Of a stretch of DNA of 64,000 nucleotides, positions 44,242 to 55,800 are shown piece by piece. The notes under the pieces were generated by a model, which ran no database searches, was not told where the DNA came from, and saw only the letters and a program-made list of their open reading frames with translations. Each line of letters opens with the position of its first letter. Position 1 is the first letter of the stretch. Both the position numbers and the translations under genes were made by a program. This stretch comes from Maribacter_C sp047345145. Lineage in GTDB: Bacteria; Bacteroidota; Bacteroidia; Flavobacteriales; Flavobacteriaceae. The stretch covers positions 310,001-374,000 of the forward strand of contig NZ_JBLFER010000002.1 in NCBI RefSeq assembly GCF_047345145.1, given 5' to 3'.

Positions 44242-44575
44242 TAATTACTTATTATAAATTTTGTGTTGATATCACTTATGAAGATAAGTTGATAAAAATG
44301 TTAAACAACTGATTGTTAAAACGATTCCAGTTGTAAAGAATGTCAATAAATTTTAAAATCGGTTCAAAGCAAGTTTTCTTTGAATTTTTTATCTCCATTA
44401 TTAACATCCTATAATAACCATCATTTTTATTTTAAAATTTAAAAAAGAAAAACATATAATGATATATATGTTCATAACATTGTTTTAGTGTACAACTGAA
44501 ATCAAATGAACAGTATCAAAAAAATCTAGTGGAATATTAATTGTAATTTCCATGTATTAATTAAGAAAGAATTTA

Positions 44576-46765
44576 ATGTCGAAGAAGAATAAAAAGGCAA
44601 AAAACCATAGAAAAAACGAAATAACTAAAGGCATCTTTACGGTGTTGGAAAAAGAACAAAATAAGAGTTTTAATTATAAACAAATCGCTGCAAAGATAGG
44701 TATTACCGATGCTCACGATAGAAATGTACTTATTAAAAAACTAGTTCAGCTTAAGGAAAGTAAACGAATTGTTGAAGAAGGTAGGGGAAGTTATAAAGCG
44801 ATTCCTTCTACAAAAACATACCATACAGGAATCGTTGATATTACTGGAAGAGGTAATGCATATATCATCATCGAAGGTATGGATGATGATGTATTCGTTC
44901 CATTCAATAAACTTAAAAAAGCGTTCCATAAAGACACGGTTGAAGTCTACATTTACCCAAGAAGAAAAGGGAAAAAACTAGAAGGTGAGATTACGAAAAT
45001 AGTTGAGCGTAATAAAATGGAGTTTGTTGGAATAGTAGATATGCAGAAAACCTTTGCATTTATACGTCCGACGGATTTTAGAATGTACACTGATATTTTT
45101 GTGTCTCAGGATAAAATAGGAAAAGCAAATGATGGTGATAAGGTAATTGTAGAAATAACAGAATGGCCAGATAATGCGGATTCCCCCTTCGGGAAAGTTA
45201 CCGAAGTTTTAGGGAAGCCCGGAGAACATGATACTGAAATACATTCCATTTTAGCAGAATATGGTTTGCCTTATTCGTTTCCTCTGGAAGTAGAACGTTA
45301 TGCAGACCAATTGGATACTTCTATCAAACCCGAAGAAATTGCAAAACGTAGGGATATGCGAAATACCCTCACATTTACAATTGACCCTAAAGATGCAAAA
45401 GATTTTGATGATGCCCTTTCCTTTGAAGTTTTAGAAAACGGGAATTACGAAATCGGAATTCACATTGCCGATGTTTCTCATTATTTACAGGAAGGTACTG
45501 TTTTAGATGACGAAGCATATAATCGTGCAACTTCGGTTTATTTAGTAGATAGGGTTGTACCAATGCTTCCGGAGGTCTTATCAAACAATGCTTGTTCCTT
45601 ACGACCAAATGAGGAGAAATATACTTTTTCAGCCATCTTTGAATTAGATGATAAAGCCAATATTAAAAATGAATGGTTTGGACGTACTGTAATCGATTCT
45701 AACGAACGATTTGCATACGAAGAAGCCCAACATATCATTGAGAATGGAAATGGAGATATACCTCAAGATATATCTATAAGAGGCGCTGCATATTCGGTTT
45801 CAAAAGAAGTTATAGAAGCAACTTTAACTTTAGATAGATTAGCAAAAATTATGCGCGCTGCGCGAATGCAACAAGGTGCAATATCCTTTGATAAAGTTGA
45901 GGTTAGATTCAATCTAAATGAAAAAGCTGAACCTACTAGCGTTTATTTTAAAGAAGCAAAGGATGCGAATAAACTGATTGAGGAATTCATGTTATTGGCC
46001 AATAGAAAAGTAGCACAATTCATAGGAAAACAAAAACCTACGAAGCCATTTGTGTATCGTATTCATGATAACCCGAACGAAGACAAATTAATAGCGCTTA
46101 ACGGAATAGTTTCCCGCTTTGGCCACAAGTTGGACTTTAAGGATAAAAAATCCATTAGCGCGTCTTTAAACAAGCTTCTCGAGGACGTAAAAGGTAAAAA
46201 AGAACAGAATTTAGTAGATACCCTTGCGATACGAAGTATGAGTAAGGCAGTGTATACAACTGAAAATATTGGTCACTACGGATTAGCATTTGATTATTAC
46301 TCACATTTTACGTCACCAATTCGTCGGTATCCTGATGTGATGGTGCATCGTTTATTGCAACATTATTTAGATGGAGGTGCTTCTCCAAAAGCTGAAATCT
46401 ATGAGGAAAAGTGTAAGCATTCCTCGGATATGGAATATTTAGCTTCAAGTGCAGAACGTGATTCGATAAAATACATGCAAATCAAGTTTATGCAAGACCA
46501 TCAAGACCAAGAATTTGTTGGTGTGATTTCTGGAGTTACCGAATGGGGGATTTATGTGGAGATTATCGAAAATAAGTGCGAAGGCATGGTACGTATTCGT
46601 GATATAAAAGGGGATTATTATATATTTGATGAGAAGGAGTATGCAATTGTTGGTGAACGCACCAAGAAAACATACACTTTAGGTGATGAAGTGATAGTTA
46701 TGGTTAAAAACTCTGACTTAGTAAAACGTCACCTAGATTTTGCCCTTATTGGAAAGCATGAGTAA
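44576..46765 (+). CDS. rnr: Ribonuclease R (3'-5' exoribonuclease)
   Basis: A 729-residue RNase R/VacB. The order is an N-terminal winged-helix part (KGIFTVLEKEQ, about 12-75), OB/cold-shock domains to about 220, the RNB catalytic core with DPKDAKDFDDALSFE (Asp ligands for Mg2+) and HFTSPIRRYPDVMVHRLLQH, and a C-terminal S1 domain (GVISGVTEWGIYVEI). It degrades structured RNAs in the cytosol. The preceding AT-rich gap suggests leader control. Confidence 0.97.
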   Translation: MSKKNKKAKNHRKNEITKGIFTVLEKEQNKSFNYKQIAAKIGITDAHDRNVLIKKLVQLKESKRIVEEGRGSYKAIPSTKTYHTGIVDITGRGNAYIIIEGMDDDVFVPFNKLKKAFHKDTVEVYIYPRRKGKKLEGEITKIVERNKMEFVGIVDMQKTFAFIRPTDFRMYTDIFVSQDKIGKANDGDKVIVEITEWPDNADSPFGKVTEVLGKPGEHDTEIHSILAEYGLPYSFPLEVERYADQLDTSIKPEEIAKRRDMRNTLTFTIDPKDAKDFDDALSFEVLENGNYEIGIHIADVSHYLQEGTVLDDEAYNRATSVYLVDRVVPMLPEVLSNNACSLRPNEEKYTFSAIFELDDKANIKNEWFGRTVIDSNERFAYEEAQHIIENGNGDIPQDISIRGAAYSVSKEVIEATLTLDRLAKIMRAARMQQGAISFDKVEVRFNLNEKAEPTSVYFKEAKDANKLIEEFMLLANRKVAQFIGKQKPTKPFVYRIHDNPNEDKLIALNGIVSRFGHKLDFKDKKSISASLNKLLEDVKGKKEQNLVDTLAIRSMSKAVYTTENIGHYGLAFDYYSHFTSPIRRYPDVMVHRLLQHYLDGGASPKAEIYEEKCKHSSDMEYLASSAERDSIKYMQIKFMQDHQDQEFVGVISGVTEWGIYVEIIENKCEGMVRIRDIKGDYYIFDEKEYAIVGERTKKTYTLGDEVIVMVKNSDLVKRHLDFALIGKHE

Positions 46766-46834
46766 GTTCGTTTTCACTCCCAAATTTGGAACGGATTTTG
46801 TTTAAGTGATGATGAACAACCTAAAAAGAATGTG

Positions 46835-47518
46835 ATGAGACAAATACTAGTACTTTTAGTATCGTTTTTCGCGCTACAAAGCTTGCAATCGCAAGATGAA
46901 AAGATTACCAAAGACCTTCAGACTTTTACGGAAGTAAAGGCCTTTGATGGTTTATCAGTTAATCTTATTAAGTCTGATGTAAACAAAGTTGTTATAACAG
47001 GAGCAAACACAGCGAATGTAGCGATAGCAAATAAGGATGGGATTTTAAGACTCCGTATGCAAATACACAAGATTTTTAGTGGCTACCGCACTTTTATAGA
47101 TTTGTATTATTCAGAACAGCTAATTGTCATTGATGTTAATGAAGACGCTCGAATTACTTCAGAAGAAACTATAAAGCAAGATGTTTTGGAATTAAAGGCA
47201 CAAGAAGGTGGAGAATTGGATATTAAAGCTGAAGTAGAGCAATTATTGATTAAAACAGTAACAGGTGGTGTAATTAAAACCGCAGGAACTTCAGACCTAC
47301 AAGACGTAGCTATAAACACAGGAGGTGTTTATGAAGGTAAAGACTTAAAAACAAAATTTTCCACAGTGAATGTAAACGCAGGTTCACGGGCCGAAATACA
47401 TGCTTTTGACTATGTAAAAGCAACTGTAAAAGCGGGCGGAGAGGTGTTGGTTTATGGAGACCCAGCAAAAATGGAAGAGAAAACCGTATTCGGTGGAAAA
47501 GTAACCAGAATGCAATAG
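46835..47518 (+). CDS. Secreted GIN-domain protein (DUF2807-like, head GIN domain)
   Basis: A 227-residue exported protein from the ATG at 46835 (MRQILVLLVSFFALQSLQSQ); the GTG one codon earlier is less likely. The body is a right-handed beta structure typical of the head-GIN group, with repeated strands such as AFDGLSVNLIKSDVNKVVIT and VNAGSRAEIHAFDYVKATVK. The family is common and uncharacterised in Bacteroidota. It follows rnr by 69 bp. Confidence 0.85.
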   Translation: MRQILVLLVSFFALQSLQSQDEKITKDLQTFTEVKAFDGLSVNLIKSDVNKVVITGANTANVAIANKDGILRLRMQIHKIFSGYRTFIDLYYSEQLIVIDVNEDARITSEETIKQDVLELKAQEGGELDIKAEVEQLLIKTVTGGVIKTAGTSDLQDVAINTGGVYEGKDLKTKFSTVNVNAGSRAEIHAFDYVKATVKAGGEVLVYGDPAKMEEKTVFGGKVTRMQ

Positions 47519-47565
47519 CGTATTTTAAAAACATAAGAACTTTTCGCAAAATTCAAAAAAAGATG

Positions 47566-47593
47566 TCTAACGTCTAACGTCTAGCATCTAAAG
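47566..47593. repeat. Degenerate heptanucleotide tandem repeat, copy B
   Basis: Four phased 7-mers TCTAACG, TCTAACG, TCTAGCA, TCTAAAG lie between the GIN-domain gene and the LysE-like gene. It is related to the array at 42488-42508. Confidence 0.5.
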
Positions 47594-47605
47594 TCTTAAA
47601 AAAAC

Positions 47606-48292
47606 ATGTTAGAAGACGTACAGGCGGCAATTCCACTAGGCTTTTTCTTAAGCTTTATGATTGGGCCTGTTTTTTTTGTGCTTTTAGAAACCAGTGCAAT
47701 CAAAGGTTTTCGAGCAGCAATTGTTTTTGATTTAGGGGTTCTTCTAGCGGATGTACTATTTATTACCGTAGCTTATTTCAGTAGTTTTCAACTTCTAGAA
47801 AATTTAAGTAACCAACCCGGACTTTATGTTTTTGGAGGTGTTATACTTTTGGTCTACGGAATTACCACTTTTGTAAAAAAGGATACAAAGAAGAAACCCG
47901 AGCAAACGGAAAACGAATCTGTAACAGCGAAAAAAGGATACCTCGGACTTTTCGTAAAAGGCTTTTTACTCAACTTTATCAATATTGGGGTTTTAGTTTT
48001 TTGGTTAGGCATTATCATTATTGTTGGACCAAGTGTAGATAATAACCCGGTTCGTATTCGAGTTTTCTTTGGGTCAATGTTATTGGCCTATTTTATTACT
48101 GATGTTTTCAAGATATTACTTGCAAAGCAACTCAAACGAAAACTAACCCCAGAAAGAATCCATTTAATCAAAAAAGGACTTGGAGTCATCTTGGTAATCT
48201 GTGGAATGGTTTTAATTACTAAAGGGTTTCTTCCCAAGGATAAGTTTAATATTGAAAAGGGAATAGAAGAAATTGAGCGTATTCGGGAATAA
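47606..48292 (+). CDS. LysE/RhtB-family exporter
   Basis: A 228-residue inner-membrane protein with six predicted helices. The opening IPLGFFLSFMIGPVFFVLLETSAIKGFRAA is the LysE-family signature with its conserved Gly-Pro in helix 1. Members export amino acids or related small molecules. It stands alone, 12 bp after a short repeat and convergent to the tRNA-Cys gene. Substrate unknown. Confidence 0.9.
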   Translation: MLEDVQAAIPLGFFLSFMIGPVFFVLLETSAIKGFRAAIVFDLGVLLADVLFITVAYFSSFQLLENLSNQPGLYVFGGVILLVYGITTFVKKDTKKKPEQTENESVTAKKGYLGLFVKGFLLNFINIGVLVFWLGIIIIVGPSVDNNPVRIRVFFGSMLLAYFITDVFKILLAKQLKRKLTPERIHLIKKGLGVILVICGMVLITKGFLPKDKFNIEKGIEEIERIRE

Positions 48293-48323
48293 AAAAAGAC
48301 CCCATATTGCTATGAAGTCTTTT
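48291..48323 (-). terminator. Terminator-like hairpin between the LysE-like gene and tRNA-Cys
   Basis: AAAAGAC at 48294-48300 and GTCTTTT at 48317-48323 can pair around a 16-nt loop. Read on the minus strand, a run of seven U follows the stem, placing it just after the tRNA-Cys gene; it may also end the opposing lysE-like transcript. Confidence 0.4.
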
Positions 48324-48324
48324 G

Positions 48325-48395
48325 AGGCATCGAGCGGATTCGAACCGCTGTACAAGCTTTTGCAGAGCTGCGCCTAGCCACTCGGCCACGATGCC
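48325..48395 (-). tRNA. tRNA-Cys (anticodon GCA)
   Basis: The minus strand folds as a 71-nt tRNA. The acceptor arms are GGCATCG and CGATGCC, with a U discriminator as expected for Cys. The D arm contains GCCGAGTGGCTAGGC, the anticodon loop is CTGCAAA (anticodon GCA), and the T arm is GCGG-TTCGAAT-CCGC. The 3' CCA is not encoded. Confidence 0.95.
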
Positions 48396-48440
48396 AAAAT
48401 TGAATCGCAAAGGTAATATGTTTTTTAACTATCGAAAAAC

Positions 48441-48803
48441 TTAAGCCTTCCTTTTTTCTTTCAATACTACGGTAACTTTTTCTACATCTCCGCCAATAGG
48501 TGGATTGATTTTTGAAACAGACACCTCTGCTTTTTTTACTATTGAAATTTCTGAGAATATTCGACTTAAAATCCGCTTGCCCACGTGTTCCAAAAGTTTG
48601 GAAGGCACTTTCATTTCTTCTTTGACGATTTGATTGATATGAACATAGTCGACCGTATCTACTAAATCATCTGAATTGGAGGCCTTTTTAAGATTGGCGT
48701 TTAAAAGTACATCAACTAGATAGTCACTACCAATAATAGTTTCTTCTGGCAAACAGCCATGATGCGCATAAACGCGAATATTTTCAACTTTGATTTTTCC
48801 CAA
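48441..48803 (-). CDS. folB: Dihydroneopterin aldolase
   Basis: A 120-residue cytosolic enzyme of folate synthesis that makes 6-hydroxymethyl-dihydropterin. It opens with KIKVENIRVYAHHGCLPEE and retains the pterin-site segment LLEHVGKRILSRIF (Glu and Lys region) and the C-terminal KINPPIGGDVEKVTVVL. Length is normal. It lies 57 bp after the porP/sprF gene on the same strand. Confidence 0.93.
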   Translation of the reverse strand: MGKIKVENIRVYAHHGCLPEETIIGSDYLVDVLLNANLKKASNSDDLVDTVDYVHINQIVKEEMKVPSKLLEHVGKRILSRIFSEISIVKKAEVSVSKINPPIGGDVEKVTVVLKEKRKA

Positions 48804-48860
48804 AATGAAGCTTTTGGCAAACTTAAATTAATCTGGCTAGAAAACTAAAGAATTGTCTAA

Positions 48861-49805
48861 TTAGTAAGTACAGCGACAATTACTAATTCCTTGGAAAAGA
48901 TCTACACCAAGGGTTACAACGTGAGTACCTGTACTGTATCCTAAAATTTCGTTCAAAATAACCTGGTAAGAATATCCGAAGTAAAATTTGTTCTTTTTTA
49001 AACCAATAAGAGGCGCAACGTATAACGGATCACCAATCTGATCATTAAGAAAACGATAAGTAACACCAGCATAATAGTAATCTTCGAAATCATACCACCT
49101 GAACTTTACGTTTAAATCAGTAACCGATCTACCATCACTTTCAAAGAGCTGAAAGAATACCGAGGGTTCAATTTCGAAATCACTGTTTTTATTCTTTTTA
49201 TAACTGTATCCTGTATAGAGATAATAGTTACGAAGACGATTAGGTTCAAAAATAGGATTGAACTTGGTAAGGTCTTTATTGATAATATTTGAAGCATTTG
49301 CACTTATGTAAAACTTATCCCATCGGTAAAGAACCCCCACATCAAAGTTATGATTGGTAGTGGCCCTATCATCAGTTACACTTGGGTCTAAAGCGTCAAA
49401 GTTTTGGATATCAATGCGAAACTGATTGAAATTATAGGAAAGACCAAATGATAAGAATTTATCATCATAACGATCTATAGTCAAGTGATGGGCAAAAGAT
49501 ACTCTTGCACCACGCTGCTTAGTTTCCCCATTACTGTCATTATAAAGCATCATTCCCAGACCTGATTGTTCTCCAACTCGCATATCTGCAGCTAAGGATT
49601 GGGTATCTGGCGCATCTTTTATTCCTACCCATTGTGTAAGTCCGTTAATACGGATTTTCACATGATCTCCAATACCTGCATAGGTGGGAGACATTACAAA
49701 AGGGTTGTCCGCTAAATATTGCGATAACTGCGGAATCGTAAGTTCTTGACCTTTCATGGCAAAGGCTATCAAGAACATCAGTAGGGCTACTATTTTGTTG
49801 CGCAT
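48861..49805 (-). CDS. PorP/SprF-family type IX secretion-associated outer-membrane protein
   Basis: A 314-residue outer-membrane beta-barrel protein. The signal peptide ends near MKGQ, and the family opening IPQLSQYLADNPFVMSPTYAG is exact, followed by GLTQWVGIKDAPDTQSL and GLGMMLYNDSNGETKQRGAR. In Flavobacterium, SprF is needed for surface export of the neighbouring giant adhesin SprB. Here it starts 20 bp after the stop of a giant type-B T9SS protein, the same order as sprB-sprF. I infer it is dedicated to that cargo. Confidence 0.93.
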   Translation of the reverse strand: MRNKIVALLMFLIAFAMKGQELTIPQLSQYLADNPFVMSPTYAGIGDHVKIRINGLTQWVGIKDAPDTQSLAADMRVGEQSGLGMMLYNDSNGETKQRGARVSFAHHLTIDRYDDKFLSFGLSYNFNQFRIDIQNFDALDPSVTDDRATTNHNFDVGVLYRWDKFYISANASNIINKDLTKFNPIFEPNRLRNYYLYTGYSYKKNKNSDFEIEPSVFFQLFESDGRSVTDLNVKFRWYDFEDYYYAGVTYRFLNDQIGDPLYVAPLIGLKKNKFYFGYSYQVILNEILGYSTGTHVVTLGVDLFQGISNCRCTY

Positions 49806-49825
49806 GGTTACTATAGGTTAAGTTT

Positions 49826-52800
49826 TTATCGATAAAGGGTAAAATGTCCAACAAATTCACGGTCATCATTTGCGCCGCGCAGTTTAATCACGTACCAGTA
49901 ATCACCGGTAGGAAGCTCACTTTGGTTATAAAGACCATCCCAACCTGGGGAATTAAGGGTCATTCGATATACTTCCCTACCATAACGGTCAAAAATGATT
50001 GTTAGTATCTCTGGAAAGCCTTCTTGGTTGAGTGGCATCCATACGTCATTCTGCCCATCTCCATCTGGTGTGAAGAAGTTTGGAATTTCGATATCTATGA
50101 ACTCCATGGGTATAGACGCAGTCACTTCACATCCATTTTCATCAACCACCCTAACGACGTAGGTATCGGTTCTATTAATGATATATGTATTGTCTGAGCC
50201 ATTATTTATGCCATCAAAGTAGAAAGTGTAATCTTCAAGTCCGCCATCAGCGGTTGCTGTGATGGTGTTGATACCACTTTGTTCTAGACTAAGTGTTAAA
50301 GGCTCAAAGTCACCAATTGTAAACGGAAGTTCTATAAAACACCCGCTAGCTTCATGCGCTATAGTAATTGAATGATCTCCAGGAGGAATATTTCTAAAGT
50401 CTGGGTTGTCTATCATATCATTTGGATCTGTAGAATCCAAAGCATAAAGCAAAATATCATTATAAACAGAAGGGTCTTTCAAAGTTATATTTACATAGTT
50501 ATCAGGTGTATCTCCTGTACATTCGTAAACGGGTACCACATCTGCATCTAGATTTGGACCAGGCGCTATAGTTACATCCACCAGAACAGGAGGGCAATCA
50601 TTGGAGTCTTTAACGAATATAATATGAACTCCCGCAGAAAGACCATTAAAATCTAACCTACCCTCTATAAAACTAGATTCTGTACTTAATCGAGTACTAT
50701 ATACTCCCGTTCCCCCAACAACATTAAGGCTAATTGAACCATTTTGTTCGTTTAAACAAACATATGGAGTAACTGATGCAACAGTTGGCACTATTTGATC
50801 TGCTGGCTCTATTATTGTTTCAAGTATTTGAGGACATCCGTTTTGATCTTGTGCGACAATGGTGTAAGGGCCTGGCGCTAAGTTTTCAAAAACATTCGTT
50901 GAGACGAATTGATTTAGATTAGGAGAAATAGCATATTGGTACACACCCGCTCCTTCAGAACCAGGAATTACATTGACGGTTATGCTTCCGCTTTCCTCAC
51001 CGTAGCAGCGCACATGCATAACATCCAATTCGAATTGTAGTGGCAAAGGCTCGCTAATTTCTATTTCGGTAGATTCTAAGAAACAATCAATACCACTTAT
51101 AGCCCGCACAAAATAGTATCCGGCATCTAGACCGCTAAACTCGCCTGAAGTTTGTCTATTGACTAATATTGAAGCACTTGAAAAGGCCTGCCCGCCTATT
51201 GGATTGTAATACAACTCGTATTCATAGTTACCCATTCCGAATTGAGCAACTGCAGCAATTCTTCCGGTATCAAATCCGTTACATGAAATATCTGTGTCTA
51301 TTAGACTAACCCAATCCAAAGGAACTATTGGGTCTTCGTGTATTTCATTACTCTGTACAGGGGTACAGCCATTGTCTGCATCACGAACCTCATAGCGATA
51401 GGTGCCTGCAGGTAAATCCCCAGTTGTTGGGATTGTTACCGTATCAATACCAAGTCCCATCGGAATCCATGTTGGATCGCCTACTCTTCTATACTCATAT
51501 GATGCACCAGGAAGACCTCCTGAGGCAAAAAGGGTTAGCTCCATACCTGTTGCACAGGTAACGGCGCTAGTGCTTGCTAATTGGGCATTTACCTCATCAG
51601 GGTTTACGATTTCTGCAATCGGACTTGTAAAGCTACAACCAAAATTATCTCTAACAGTAATGCTGTAAAAACCAGCACTTCGGTTTTCGAACATAAGTGA
51701 AGATTGAAATGCAGAAGTTGTAACTAAGTTAGTGCCTACCAAGTCATCATAGGTGTTTAAAGCATATTCATAAGTAAACGTCAGAGATGGGTTGCTTCTT
51801 GACGGCACCTGTGTAAACACTTCGCCATTATTCCCATTAAAACAGGTTAACGGGGTTGTGTCTATTGTTGGTAAGAAGTTTGTTGGACGAACTAGCGTGA
51901 TAGTTCTGGTTTCGAAACAACCAGATTCATCGGTTACCGTTACTGTATAATCACCAGCCGATAAACCTGTAAGATCACCAGTTGATAAACCTGTAAATTG
52001 TGCTGCAGATACTCCATTAGCAATATATGGTGGCTGACCTGTTGTTGTATTGGTTAATACAATGTTATACAAACCATTTCCACCACTAGGGTCAATTAAA
52101 ATTACTCCTTGATCATTACTACAACTTACGCTAGCCTCTTCAGTAGGTGTGAACGTAATTGGAGCAGTTGGTTCTATAATAGTAATGACATTTGAATTAT
52201 CAGAACACATTGGGCTTCCTAGATCGGTTTCGGTAATAGTGATGTAATACCCACCTCCCGAGAGACCTCGAATTTGTAATGGTAGTGCTGTCGTGTTTCC
52301 GTTTCCGGTATAAGCTGCACCTGGTACAGCAACATTGTTGCTATCAAAAACTTGATAACTAAAACCACCCGAATAGTTATTGATGGTGGTCACGTCAAAT
52401 CCTCCTGCATCATCTAAACAAGGATTATCAGAAACTTTGTCAATAATTACTTCAATGACATCAGGGTCCGCAATGGTATGTGTCGTTTCAATAATACAAC
52501 CCGTGGTCATATTGGTGATCGTAACGATATAGTTGCCAACTCCAAGGCCTGTGAATGCCCCGGTATTGTTCGTGTTATTGTATACATTGTTAGTTCCGGT
52601 TACTGTGTATTCCAAGGTTGGAACTGTAGCAGGAACTGCAGGCGTCATGGTTACTGAAACTTGTATTTCTGCATCGTCACCCGGATTACAAGTAACATTT
52701 GGGTTCATAGTAATTACAGGGTCGCTAATACCCACGAATGGAATTATTGTAGCCGTGGTTGTGGCTGAACATCCCTTATCATCAAAGACAGTAATAGTAT

Positions 52801-55800
52801 AATTACCATCAAGTGAGTTTGTTTCTGTATAGCTTGTATTTACTCCCTCCTGAACTATGGTGCCAGTAGCATCATGTACAAATCGATAGTTTGTAAAATT
52901 GCCCGATCCACCCATTAATCCGGCATCAACGGTAAGTGTCGCGTAATTTGGATTGTTTCCGCTTGTACATTCAAAAGGTGTGACAGTAACACCAAAGCCT
53001 ACAATAGGATCTGGCTGAATGATTGCTCGTGTTATGGTGTCGATACATTCATTATTTCCTTCTACTTCTATGGTATAGGTAATACCAGCTCCAGTAGCAC
53101 CGGTCAAACCAGTAAAGGTTGCTGTGGTTGATGTCTGTGACGTTGGTAATATTGGAGAACCTGGTGAACTTCCATTGCCATCTATAATTCTAAATGTATA
53201 TGGACCTATTCCGTTATCAGGAACACTTACGGAAATAGTTCCGTTGCTGGTAGCATCATTACATGTGTCATCAGTAGATGCATCAATCCCTATCATTGGA
53301 TGAACAGCTGGTTCTAATGTTTCGGTAATCGTAGCTGAACAATTTCCTGTAGCTTGATCTGTAACCGTAAATACGTAAGCGCCAGGATCGGTAAGATTTG
53401 TAAATATTCCAGTTGCTTGATTTACTATAGTTCCATCTGGATAGGTAACGGAGTAATCAAAGCTACCCGATCCGCCCGTTTGCGTAATGGTGATTGCACC
53501 GCCGATGTTTCCGGCTACACAATCAATGGCTTTTACAATATCACGAGAAACAACGATTGGCTCAAGGATATCAATAGTATTGATTGTCGGTCCAGCACAC
53601 CCCCATTGATCACTAATAATTACTTGATATTGACCAGCACCCAGCCCACTGAATATATCAGAACTCTGAATAGGTCTAAAGTCTTCAAACAATGAAGTCG
53701 TAGTATTGAACAATTGTAGTTGATAGCTATAATTGGCTAAAATGTCTTGACCGCCACTTTGATTTATAACTTGTAGTACACCTTCAAAAGAGGTGCAATT
53801 CTGTGTGATTAGATCTAATTCTCCCGTAATTGTGCTAGGATTGGCAAGCACAATATTAGGAAGATGCTGTACCGTACATCCGTTGGCATCAATGAGCCAA
53901 ACTTCATAGGTTCCTGCGCTTAAAGCTTCGAATCTAGGATTGGCGCTATAGATTGATCTGTCATTTGTGTCAGGAGCAGGACTCGTAGTTGTATCAAATA
54001 CCAAATATCTATAGTCTCCCCATCCTCCTTGGGCATTGAAGATTTCAATGACGCCATTGTCAGAAGGCACACAGGTAATATCCGTTACTATGGGAGTGCC
54101 CATAGATAATGGATCAGTAGGCTCCGCAATAGCGAAGAAAATCTCGTTAGCACATGTTGGAGCAGAATCTTGAGTAACCGAAATTCGGTACTCCCCTTCT
54201 GGTAAGATGTTTGAACTGAATGAAGCTGATGTTCCAGAATCTACTGCTAGACCATCATCCCCAGGTATGTTAGGTGTTCCTTGTGTGTTGAAAATATCCC
54301 AAGAATATGTACCAGAATATCCTCCTATGAGGTCGGTTACATCAAAAGTAACACTTCCATTAGAATCACCTTGACAGGTCACGTTTGTGCTAGTAACATT
54401 ATCAATTACAAATGTATTTGGGTCTTCTACGGTAAATGGAACGGAAATGACACATCCTGTATTAACGTTTCTTACTTCAAAGACATAATTGTCAGGAGGT
54501 AAGTTAGTAAACTCGTTTAATGGGTCGAAGACACCACTAGGCAATTGTCTGAACTCGTAATTTGCCAATCCTGCAGGAGTGGATGAATCTGTTAAAGATC
54601 CAAAAGCATTAATCGTAATGTCGGCTCCGCTATTATCACATCTTATCGCTGTATCAACGGTTATCGTAGGAGGTAATAGTTGATCGTATCCAGGTACCGT
54701 CACCCTAGTTGGGGCAAGGGCGTTCGAACAGTTGCGATCGTCATAAACAATAATATCATAATCTCGATCCGTACTGCTAAAGATAGTTTCGGTATAGGTA
54801 TTGTTTGGACCTTCTTGTAGGACGGTTGACGTAGCTGCATCGATAAATGCATATCTCGTATAATTTCCAGAACCACCAGTTACGGATCCTGGGCCAGAAG
54901 TATTTACCGATATTGTGGCAAAATTTCCATTATTTCCAGCAGTACATGCAAAAGGAACAATGGTAATAGCAGTAAGTGGTACATCTACAATTGCAGGTTC
55001 TGATATTGGAATTGAAACGCTAGGAGTAGGACAATTGTTTGTAGTAGAATTTCCTCTTACAGTTACAATATAACCCGTAGCTGTTGTTGTTGGCGCTAAG
55101 CCCGTAAATTCTGCCGTGGTGTCTGTAGAACTAGTCGGATTTATACTAACAACCGCACCATCAAAAGAGGTGATTTCGAAATTATATGGCCCTATTCCAT
55201 TATCTGTTGTACTTACTGAAATGGTTCCGTCGTTGGCACCAAAACATGTAATGTCAGTAGAAGAATCAACAAAAATGTTTGGTTCTACGGGAGGTAATAT
55301 GACAACATTACTGGAAATTTCGCAATATGGCAAAGTAGTACTTAAGTCTGAAATAGTAACGGTATATGTGCCTGGAAGACTTGCTAAATTCCATATAAAA
55401 GGATTAGAAGGTAAAGGTAAAGGTCCAGCATTTACAGGTCCTGAAATTTCATATTGATAATTTCCTGAACCCTCTGTAACTTCAATAGTGATTTCAGCAT
55501 TAGGCGATGCAGAACCTGGGCACGCAAGTACTTTTGTTGGTAGTGCCGTAAATTGCAATGGTGGCTGAATGTCAAAAGTTTCGGTTTCCCCACAGCCATT
55601 CAAATCTTGAATAGCTACTGTTTGAGCTAGCCCTGAGCTTAAGTTGGAAACTGTATATTGATTGCTTCCGTTGAATGTGATATTCTGGAAAGCTGAATTG
55701 TTTACGCTTAAAGAATATGGCGTTAAACCGGCCGCATCAAGAGTAACAATAACTTCGTAAGTGCCTTCTGGAAGACATTCATCAACAACGGCCACAGAAA

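Larger units (their letters stand above)
43954..44575. other. 622-bp AT-rich non-coding gap between rpiB and rnr
   Basis: There is no gene on either strand. It contains the rpiB promoter at its left end, a -7 box for rnr, and several sequences that approach the DnaA box: TGTTGATAA at 44089-44097 (one mismatch to TGTGGATAA), GAATCCACA at 44167-44175, TGTTGATAT at 44264-44272 and AGTTGATAA at 44287-44295 (two mismatches each). It may be a long rnr leader or a replication-related element; neither is shown. Confidence 0.4.

Noticed and set aside
46790..46799. 10-bp palindrome CCAAATTTGG after rnr
   Set aside because: Isolated short palindrome without a second site or a regulator gene nearby.
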